Source of the DNA: an uncultured Nostocoides sp.
Lineage (GTDB): Bacteria > Actinomycetota > Actinomycetes > Actinomycetales > Dermatophilaceae
Direction of reading: 5' to 3'
Assembly: GCA_936931335.1 (NCBI GenBank)
Contig: CAKZIH010000338.1
Coordinates: 1 to 11,291, forward strand
Length of the DNA: 11,291 bases
In this document: positions 6,533-11,291 of the stretch, piece by piece
Numbering within the stretch: position 1 is the stretch's first letter
Layout of the letters: every line of letters begins with the position of its first letter
The notes under the pieces: model-generated
The model's database searches: none
Told to the model about the DNA's origin: nothing
What the model saw: only the letters and a program-made list of their open reading frames with translations
Program-made: the position numbers and the translations under genes

Positions 6533-7510
6533 ATGCCCATCGACCGCGATTCTCGCCCTGCCGCCCTGCCGGAACCCCCTCCGGCCCGGGTCGACGAGGC
6601 GCTCGCGGTGGCCGCGGCATACCCGTGGCCGGCGGACCGGCTCAGCGAACTGACCGAATTGGCGGGCGCACGTGAGGGTGTGGACATCGTCGATATCGGC
6701 GCCAACCTGCTCGATGACGACCCTCCCTATGCCAACCTGATCGCCGCCGGGGTGGCCCGTATCGTCGGTTTCGAGCCGCAGCCTGAGGCGCTCGCGCGCC
6801 TGCGCGAGCTGGCCGGGCCACAGGAGACCTACCTGCCGTATGCCGTGGGCGACGGCACCCGGCATACCCTGCGGATCTGCGCCGCCGGCGGCTTCAGTTC
6901 GCTCTTCGAGCCCGATGCGCGCTCGCTGGCCCTGCTCACCGACTTCCCCGATCTCGCCGCGGTCCGCGCGCGAGTGCCGGTGGACACGGTGCGCCTGGAC
7001 GATATCGCCGAGATCGGCGGGGTGGATCTGCTCAAGATCGACGCCCAGGGCAGCGAGGGGATGATCCTGGCAGCGGGGCGACGCCGGCTGGCGTCGGCGA
7101 TGCTGGTCCAGGTCGAGGTTGCCTACCACCGCCTGTATGCCGGTGCGCCCCTGTGGAGCGAGATCGATTCGCTCTTGCGCGGAGCCGGTTTCGTCCCGCA
7201 CGGCTTCGTGTCCACCCGCACCTGGCCGCTGGCACCGGTGCCCTGGGCGGACCCGGCGCAGGCGGTCACCCGTCAACTGGTCGAAGCCGATGTCCTCTAT
7301 GTGCGTGACCCGCTCGACTGGACGACGCTGGCCGCCGAGCGGCTGCGCGCGCTGGTGGTGCTCGCGGCCGGGGTCTATGGCGCGCACGGCCTCGGCCTGC
7401 TCGCGCTGCTGGAGTTGGAGCGTCGCGGTGAGCTCGGCGCGGGGGCGGTCACCGCATACCGGGAGCAGATCGCCCGACTGAGCCCGGCCGCCGAACAGGT
7501 GACCTCATGA
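6533..7510 (+). CDS. FkbM-family SAM-dependent methyltransferase
   Basis: Predicted cytosolic O-methyltransferase, probably acting on a sugar or glycan made by the two following glycosyltransferases. 325 aa. The Rossmann core begins with the SAM-binding glycine motif VDIVDIGANLLDD (50-62). The acidic end of strand 2 is GFEPQPEAL (79-87), AVGDGT (104-109) follows, and the diagnostic FkbM run LDDIAEIGGVDLLKIDAQGSEGMIL spans 155-179. About 100 C-terminal residues (from about 230) lie outside the catalytic core and are Ala/Leu-rich. The start lacks a ribosome site and appears leaderless. The stop overlaps the next ATG (ATGA), so the genes are translationally coupled. The methyl acceptor and position are unknown. 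Confidence 0.9.
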   Translation: MPIDRDSRPAALPEPPPARVDEALAVAAAYPWPADRLSELTELAGAREGVDIVDIGANLLDDDPPYANLIAAGVARIVGFEPQPEALARLRELAGPQETYLPYAVGDGTRHTLRICAAGGFSSLFEPDARSLALLTDFPDLAAVRARVPVDTVRLDDIAEIGGVDLLKIDAQGSEGMILAAGRRRLASAMLVQVEVAYHRLYAGAPLWSEIDSLLRGAGFVPHGFVSTRTWPLAPVPWADPAQAVTRQLVEADVLYVRDPLDWTTLAAERLRALVVLAAGVYGAHGLGLLALLELERRGELGAGAVTAYREQIARLSPAAEQVTS

Positions 7511-8622
7511 CGCCCGCCGCGGCCGCCGACGACGGCCTTGCGCTGATCACGGGTACGGCCGGGCAGGCGCCCGCGCGGCCGATCCAGGTGGTCAGCGTGC
7601 CGGCCGGGCACGACTACGTCCGCCGGTATGCCGCCCATCTCCCCGACACCCAGGTCCTGGCTGATCCGCCGGTGCCGGGTGCCGCGCCCGGGCAGTGGTG
7701 GCCGCACCGGGCCTATGACCCCCAGTGGCTCGCGGAGCACGGCAGTGAGATGGATCTGGTGCATGTGCACTTCGGCTTCGAGCATCTCGACGTACCGGCT
7801 ATGCGACGCTGGCTGGATGCCTTGCGGGAGAACGACATTCCGCTGGCATACACGGTACACGATCTGGCCAACCCGCATCTGGCCGACCAGGGACCATATG
7901 CCGCCCTCCTCGACGAACTCATCCCCGCCGCCGACGCGCTGCTCACGCTGACACCCGGCGCGGCAGCCGAGATCGAGCGGCGGTGGGCGCGGCCGGCGAC
8001 CGTAGTGCCGCACCCGCATGTGTTGCCATTGCCGATCATCCAGCGGGTCCCGGGGCGGCCGGAGGACCCGGTGATCGTGGGGACCTCGCTGAAATCGTTG
8101 CGCGCCAATATCGATGTGCCCGTTGTGGCGCGGGGCTTCGCCGAGTTGGCGGACGAGGAGGGCCTGGAGCTGATCGTCGACGTCAACGCCGACGCGGCCG
8201 ACCGCTTGCCGGCAGAACTGGCCGAGCAGGCCGAACGCATCGGTTTGCGGGTGCATCCGCGGTATAGCGACGACGAGTTGGCTGCGCAGTTGCGCCGCCT
8301 CGATGTCACGGTGCTCCCCTACTCCCATGGCACCCATTCCGGACTGCTCGAGGCCGCCCGGGACGCCGGCTCTCTGGTGGTCGCCCCCCGGCTCGGCTAT
8401 TTCGCCGAGCAAGGCCCCGTGATCAGCCATGATCCGGGGGATCCGGCGGCCCTAGCAACGGCCATGCGCACCGCGGTGGCGCAGGTGCGCCAGTGGCGGG
8501 CGGACGGGCATACCGGGGCGCCGTGGCAGGCGAACACCCACAAGCGGATCCGGGATCGCCGACGCTTGGTCGCTACCCACGCGCGGCTGTATGCCGAGCT
8601 CGCCCACGACGCGCGCCGATGA
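7507..8622 (+). CDS. GT-B-fold glycosyltransferase (GT4-like)
   Basis: Predicted cytosolic retaining glycosyltransferase, 371 aa. The N-terminal acceptor half includes IQVVSVPAGHDYVRR (26-40), LVHVHFGFEHL (84-94) and the conserved YTVHDLANPH (115-124), with VVPHPHVL (166-173) at the interdomain boundary. The nucleotide-sugar half (about 185-371) has VIVGTSLKSLR and the signature VLPYSHGTHSGLLEAARDAGSLVVAP (269-294). There the second Glu of the family's EX7E motif is E282, while the first is replaced in the SHGTHSG run. I recall this THSG.LEA.RD.G variant from other actinobacterial glycosyltransferases. Four-base overlaps with both neighbours make it the central gene of a three-gene unit. No sugar specificity can be assigned. 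Confidence 0.85.
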   Translation: MTPAAAADDGLALITGTAGQAPARPIQVVSVPAGHDYVRRYAAHLPDTQVLADPPVPGAAPGQWWPHRAYDPQWLAEHGSEMDLVHVHFGFEHLDVPAMRRWLDALRENDIPLAYTVHDLANPHLADQGPYAALLDELIPAADALLTLTPGAAAEIERRWARPATVVPHPHVLPLPIIQRVPGRPEDPVIVGTSLKSLRANIDVPVVARGFAELADEEGLELIVDVNADAADRLPAELAEQAERIGLRVHPRYSDDELAAQLRRLDVTVLPYSHGTHSGLLEAARDAGSLVVAPRLGYFAEQGPVISHDPGDPAALATAMRTAVAQVRQWRADGHTGAPWQANTHKRIRDRRRLVATHARLYAELAHDARR

Positions 8623-10826
8623 CCGTCCGCGTGCATGTCGTCGTCGGCCCGGCCGGGCACGGCGTGGTCCGGCATGCGGAACTCCTTCTCGCCCAGCCGG
8701 TTTTCGCCACCACACCGGTGATGCGGGCCGCGGACGCGGAGCAACTCGCGGCGGCGCTGGGCACGCTGCCGGCGTCCGCGGCGCTGCACGTCCATCTCAC
8801 CGATCACCTCCTGGGCAGCACGGCCCCGGAGGCGGCGGAGGTATTCCTGCGGCTGACCGCCGGGCGGCGGGTGAGTGTCACCCTGCATGACATCCCCCAG
8901 CGATCCGACGGGCCGGGCCGGTATGAGCGCCGCGCCCAGGCGTATGCCGCCATCGCCGCCGCCTGCGATCACGTGGTCGTCGCCTCGGCCCACGAACGCG
9001 ATCAATTGCACGCCATCGGTGTGGATCCGGCGCGAATCTCGGTGGTGCCTTTGCCGATCGAGGCCGTCTCCGGGTCGGTCCCGCCGGAAGGGTCGGTGCC
9101 GCCAGCTGGATCAGTGGGGCCGACCCCGGCGGATGCGCCGGCGTCGGTCGCGGTGCTGGGCTACCTCTATCCCGGCAAGGGTCACGCCGAGACGCTCGAC
9201 GCGATGGCGGCGCTGCCGGCCGAGGTGGAGTTTCGGGCCGTGGGCGCGCCCGCCAGCGGGCACGAAGACTTGGTCGACGATCTCGCGGATCGTGCTGCGG
9301 CACAAGGGCGTCGCAGCGTGGTGACGGGCTTCGTCGCGGACGCCGACCTTCCGGCCGAACTCGCCGCGGTGAGCGTCCCGGTGATGGCGCGAGCCGATAT
9401 CTCGGCCTCCGGATCGATTGGCACCTGGATCGCGCACGGCCGCCGTCCGCTGGTGCTCGACGGGCCCTGGGTGCGCGAACTCCTCTCCCGCAATCCCGAC
9501 TCCGTCACCTTGGTCCCCTCGCTGGCGGCCCTGCCGGCGGCGATCGCGGATGCGCTGGCGCATCCGGGACGCACCTGGCTGCCGCCGGGGTATGCCGCGC
9601 AGCCCTCCCCGGCCCTGGCAGCAACCCTGCTCGCCCACGCGCTCACGGCCGAACGGGTCTCGCTGGTCCTGCCCTATTACGACCAGCAGCGCGAACTCAA
9701 CGCCATGCTCGATGCCCTGGCCGCGCAGACCTGGCCGGCCGATCGACTCGCGGTGGTGGTCGCCAACGACGGCTCCGCCGAGCCGGAGGTGGGCGAACGG
9801 CCATACGACATCCGAGTGGTGAGCCAGCCGGATGAGGGTTTCCGGGCCGCCGCGGCCCGCAATCTCGGCGCGGCTGCCGGCAACGGTGACCCGGTGCTCT
9901 TCCTCGACGCGGACACCATCCCGGAGCCCGAGTATGTCGCCGAGCTCGTCGCCGCCGCCCTGGGCGGCGCGGATCTCGTTGTCGGAGAACGCCGCCACCG
10001 TGAAAGCGGACGCGAGCTGTCGGCGCCGCAGTGGCTCGCCCAGGGGTATGCCGATACCGCCGACCTGACCCAGCCGGACGAGCGTTCCTATCGCTTCGTC
10101 ATTAGCGCGGTCTTCGGGATGCGGCGGGCCGCGTTCGAGCGGCTGGGCGGATTCGACGCGAGCTTCGTCGGCTATGGCGGTGAGGACTGGGAACTCGCCA
10201 ACCGCGCCTACCTCGCCGGTATGTCGTGGCGGCACGTCCCGCAGGCGGTGGCCTGGCACGAGGGCGGCGACTTCGCCACCCGGGGCAACGCTGCCGAGCG
10301 CGCCCACATCAAGAATGTGGAGACCCGACGCCTGGCCGTACTCCTCACCGAGCCGGGTGCGCGCGATCCGCGCCTGCTGTGGGAACACCCCTATGTGGTG
10401 ATCGAAATGGACTGCGGCACAGCGGATCCGGCATTCGTCCTGTTGGTAGCCGCCGAGTTGCTCGCGGCGAGTGACGCCCGGATCTGGCTGAGCGGCGCGC
10501 ACGTGCCGCAGGCCGTGGCGCTTTGGCCGGCCAGCGACCCACGGGTCGCCGTCGGCCCACCCCCGGCACGGGCGACCGAGCTTGCGCACTGGCGGATTAG
10601 CCTCGATCGCCCGGTTCACCTCGGGCAGAGCGCGGCCGAACTCATCGCCCGGGGCGAGGCCAGCTGGACACTCGGTGCGGCGAGCGTGACCGTGCTCAGC
10701 ACCCGGTCAGTGGCTCTCGGGCGTCCGGCGCCCGAACCGCGCCCGCCCACCTGGCCCACCCCCGAGAGCGATCCCGCCTCCGTGCCCGCCTTGGAGGCCG
10801 TATGGGGTTGGTCCGCCCCCTGGTGA
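8619..10826 (+). CDS. two-domain glycosyltransferase: GT-B-like half fused to a GT2-type GT-A domain
   Basis: 735 aa. Residues 1-345 look like a GT4-type GT-B protein: HVHLTDHLLG (57-66), VTLHDIPQR (87-95), HVVVASAHERDQL (118-130), VVPLPIE (142-148) and VAVLGYLYPGKGHAETLDAM (177-196). Residues 347-570 are a GT-A glycosyltransferase: VSLVLPYYDQQREL, the NDGS donor loop (383-386), the DXD metal site in FLDADTIP (D430, D432) and GGFDASFVGYGGEDWELANRA (510-530), the C-terminal ED motif shared with galactosyl- and chondroitin-polymerase-like enzymes. Residues about 571-735 match nothing I know. The GT-B half lacks the EX7E glutamates. The open frame extends 42 codons upstream, but the ATG at 8619, in an ATGA overlap with the preceding gene, starts the natural fold (VRVHVVVGPAGHG) and is preferred. 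Probably makes a glycan with the two upstream proteins. Confidence 0.85.
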   Translation: MTVRVHVVVGPAGHGVVRHAELLLAQPVFATTPVMRAADAEQLAAALGTLPASAALHVHLTDHLLGSTAPEAAEVFLRLTAGRRVSVTLHDIPQRSDGPGRYERRAQAYAAIAAACDHVVVASAHERDQLHAIGVDPARISVVPLPIEAVSGSVPPEGSVPPAGSVGPTPADAPASVAVLGYLYPGKGHAETLDAMAALPAEVEFRAVGAPASGHEDLVDDLADRAAAQGRRSVVTGFVADADLPAELAAVSVPVMARADISASGSIGTWIAHGRRPLVLDGPWVRELLSRNPDSVTLVPSLAALPAAIADALAHPGRTWLPPGYAAQPSPALAATLLAHALTAERVSLVLPYYDQQRELNAMLDALAAQTWPADRLAVVVANDGSAEPEVGERPYDIRVVSQPDEGFRAAAARNLGAAAGNGDPVLFLDADTIPEPEYVAELVAAALGGADLVVGERRHRESGRELSAPQWLAQGYADTADLTQPDERSYRFVISAVFGMRRAAFERLGGFDASFVGYGGEDWELANRAYLAGMSWRHVPQAVAWHEGGDFATRGNAAERAHIKNVETRRLAVLLTEPGARDPRLLWEHPYVVIEMDCGTADPAFVLLVAAELLAASDARIWLSGAHVPQAVALWPASDPRVAVGPPPARATELAHWRISLDRPVHLGQSAAELIARGEASWTLGAASVTVLSTRSVALGRPAPEPRPPTWPTPESDPASVPALEAVWGWSAPW
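9072..9125 (+). repeat. three 18-nt tandem units coding GSVPPx in the fused glycosyltransferase
   Basis: The units encode GSVPPE, GSVPPA and GSVGPT (residues 152-169). The first two differ at few bases and the third has diverged. They lie exactly between the two halves of the GT-B-like domain, so they form a flexible Pro-rich hinge and could vary in copy number between strains. Confidence 0.7.
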
Positions 10827-10857
10827 GGCCAGGGGCCGGCCACCCGGATTCCCCTGG
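10817..10857 (+). terminator. hairpin region after the glycosyltransferase gene (possible terminator)
   Basis: CCAGGGG (10829-10835) can pair with CCCCTGG at 10851-10857, followed by a short T4 at 10869-10872, or with CCCCTGG at 10817-10823. The latter hairpin carries the gene's TGA stop in its 5-nt loop. The two foldings exclude each other. The weak T-run makes intrinsic termination uncertain. The region also separates the operon from the tRNA promoter just downstream. Confidence 0.4.
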
Positions 10858-10870
10858 GGCGACGGTGCTT

Positions 10871-10899
10871 TTGCCCCGGCCCGGCCCCACGGGTACCCT
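10871..10899 (+). promoter_or_regulatory. promoter of tRNA-Ser
   Basis: TTGCCC (10871-10876) and TACCCT (10894-10899) are separated by 17 nt, a good actinobacterial housekeeping promoter. The tRNA begins 12 nt after the -10 box, leaving a 5' leader of only about five or six nucleotides for RNase P removal. Confidence 0.7.
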
Positions 10900-10911
10900 G
10901 TCAGGGCTGAT

Positions 10912-11004
10912 GGAGGCGTCGCCTAGTCCGGTCTATGGCGCCGCACTGCTAATGCGGTTTGGGTTAAACGCCCATCGAGGGTTCAAATCCCTCCGCCTCC
11001 GCCA
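10912..11004 (+). tRNA. tRNA-Ser (anticodon GCU)
   Basis: A complete class II tRNA, 93 nt with CCA. The acceptor stem GGAGGCG (10912-10918) pairs with CGCCTCC (10994-11000), followed by discriminator G and encoded CCA (11002-11004). The D arm is at 10921-10939. The anticodon stem CCGCA/TGCGG (10941-10945, 10953-10957) encloses loop CTGCTAA, with anticodon GCT at 10948-10950 reading AGC/AGU serine codons. The long variable arm at 10958-10976, with TGGG/CCCA pairing, is the serine hallmark. The T arm GAGGG-TTCAAAT-CCCTC spans 10977-10993. All stems are perfect and nothing suggests decay. An insertion sequence appears to start at the base after the CCA, without damaging the gene. Confidence 0.97.
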
Positions 11005-11007
11005 TGT

Positions 11008-11023
11008 GATGTCTCAAGACATC
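11008..11023. repeat. palindrome GATGTCTCAAGACATC at the presumed IS tip
   Basis: Two 7-bp arms, GATGTCT and AGACATC, with a 2-nt centre, 3 nt from the tRNA CCA. The position in the presumed terminal inverted repeat suggests a transposase-binding site. A binding site of a host factor or a remnant of the native tRNA downstream region are alternatives. Confidence 0.6.
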
Positions 11024-11026
11024 GTT

Positions 11027-11066
11027 GACAGGGCGAACCCGCAGGGTTCGCCCTGTCATTGTTTTT
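11027..11066 (+). terminator. strong intrinsic terminator facing the tRNA gene
   Basis: GACAGGGCGAACCC (11027-11040) and its exact complement at 11044-11057 form a perfect 14-bp stem with a 3-nt loop, followed by TTGTTTTT (11059-11066). On the plus strand this ends the tRNA-Ser transcript. On the minus strand no T-run follows, so it acts mainly one way. It overlaps the transposase stop codon, so it shields the transposase gene from antisense read-through or is a native tRNA terminator captured at the junction. Confidence 0.85.
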
Positions 11067-11291
11067 GGGGCTGGTAGGTCCGGGCCGTGTCGAGGGTGAA
11101 CTCGCGGATGATTTCGCCGGTGTGGGCGTCGCTGATGGTGATGTCGAGGTCGTGGACGAGCATGGTGACGGCCCGGCCGTTGTGGGCGCGGCCGATGCCG
11201 ATGGCGTAAAGGTGTCCGCCGTGGCGGAGGGTGATCTTGCCGTTGTTGACCTTGTCGGTGCGCACGCGGGTGTGGGTGCGGTCTGTGGGTT
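11056..11291 (-). CDS. IS481-family transposase, C-terminal part (partial, N-terminus beyond the window)
   Basis: The frame is open from the window edge to the TGA at 11056-11058, giving 77 complete residues. The segment THTRVRTDKVNNGKITLRHG, then HLYAIGIGRAHNGR, LVHDLDITISDAHTGEIIR and EFTLDTARTYQPQKQ at the end, is the beta-rich domain that closes IS481 transposases after the DDE integrase core. The family usually reads R.D.V...G.VTLR..G.L..IG.GR, then LV..L, then LTLDP...YQ. The GTG at 11265 is an internal valine of the longer protein, not a start. Catalytic residues lie outside the window, so whether the element is active cannot be judged. No stop or frameshift is seen in the visible part. 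Confidence 0.85.
   Translation of the reverse strand, partial: PTDRTHTRVRTDKVNNGKITLRHGGHLYAIGIGRAHNGRAVTMLVHDLDITISDAHTGEIIREFTLDTARTYQPQKQ

Larger units (their letters stand above)
11005..11291 (-). mobile_element. one end of an IS481-family insertion sequence (continues past the right edge)
   Basis: The stretch holds the 3' part of an IS481-type transposase gene on the minus strand, 51 nt of non-coding end sequence and a 16-bp palindrome next to the tRNA CCA. IS481 ends usually begin with TG, and here the first bases after the CCA are TGTGATGTC. The palindrome-bearing end resembles termini I remember from actinobacterial IS481 elements. The exact tip is inferred: the other end and any target duplication are outside the window. 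Confidence 0.6.

Noticed and set aside
4166..7387. Two very long contiguous open frames on the minus strand (4166-6058 and 6059-7387) opposite the regulator, kinase and methyltransferase
   Set aside because: Their products are rich in His, Arg, Gly and Gln with no domain pattern, as expected for antisense frames of GC-rich genes. The plus-strand frames encode complete known families with all motifs.
8493..8618. N-terminal extension of 42 codons on the fused glycosyltransferase
   Set aside because: It lies inside the preceding gene in another frame. The ATGA overlap at 8619 and the hydrophobic first strand beginning at VRVHVVVG mark the real start.
9111..10619. Long minus-strand open frame opposite the fused glycosyltransferase
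   Set aside because: Antisense shadow with a low-complexity Arg/Gly/His composition. The plus strand has NDGS, DXD and ED motifs in frame.
10802..11077. Open frame of 91 codons across the tRNA
   Set aside because: It runs through the glycosyltransferase stop region, the tRNA promoter and the whole tRNA-Ser gene, with no ribosome site.
1..11291. CRISPR array, prophage genes, toxin-antitoxin or defence system
   Set aside because: No repeat-spacer pattern and no relevant protein families were seen. The accessory content is limited to the glycan unit and the insertion sequence end.

Overview
This is a high-GC window that reads as an actinobacterium (Actinomycetota). The signs are strong G/C bias at third codon positions, an F420-type luciferase-like oxidoreductase, a mycobacterial TcrX/TcrY-style two-component pair, a TANNNT-type -10 set for the tRNA and an IS481-family transposase end of actinobacterial type. 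The order or family cannot be fixed from this sequence. One oddity for such a genome is a preference for the tyrosine codon TAT and a heavy excess of the heptamer GTATGCC.

Left block, minus strand (1-4029): an operon of at least four genes, transcribed right to left. It encodes a nitrilase-superfamily beta-ureidopropionase, a dihydropyrimidinase, an LLM-class F420-dependent oxidoreductase and an ABC transporter permease cut by the left edge. Spacers are 22 and 16 nt, and the permease start overlaps the oxidoreductase stop (GTGA). The two hydrolases are the last two steps of reductive pyrimidine (or hydantoin) breakdown. The permease suggests uptake of the substrate. The oxidoreductase is a candidate for the missing redox step, since no classical dihydropyrimidine dehydrogenase is visible.

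Middle (4030-6457): a 199-nt divergent intergenic region with a possible promoter and an imperfect direct repeat upstream of the pyrimidine operon. It is followed on the plus strand by an OmpR-family response regulator and its membrane histidine kinase, 6 nt apart.

Right block (6458-10826): a short intergenic region with two CTAG palindromes and a -10 hexamer placed as expected for a leaderless mRNA. It is followed by a tightly coupled plus-strand set: an FkbM-family methyltransferase, a GT-B glycosyltransferase and a 735-aa fusion of a GT-B-like half with a GT-A (GT2-type) glycosyltransferase. Both junctions are ATGA overlaps. The three probably build and O-methylate a glycan or glycoconjugate whose identity cannot be read from the sequence.

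Right end (10827-11291): a hairpin region, a clear promoter, tRNA-Ser(GCU) with encoded CCA, and immediately after the CCA what appears to be one end of an IS481-family insertion sequence. That end carries a 16-bp palindrome, a strong intrinsic terminator facing the tRNA, and the C-terminal part of the transposase on the minus strand running off the right edge.
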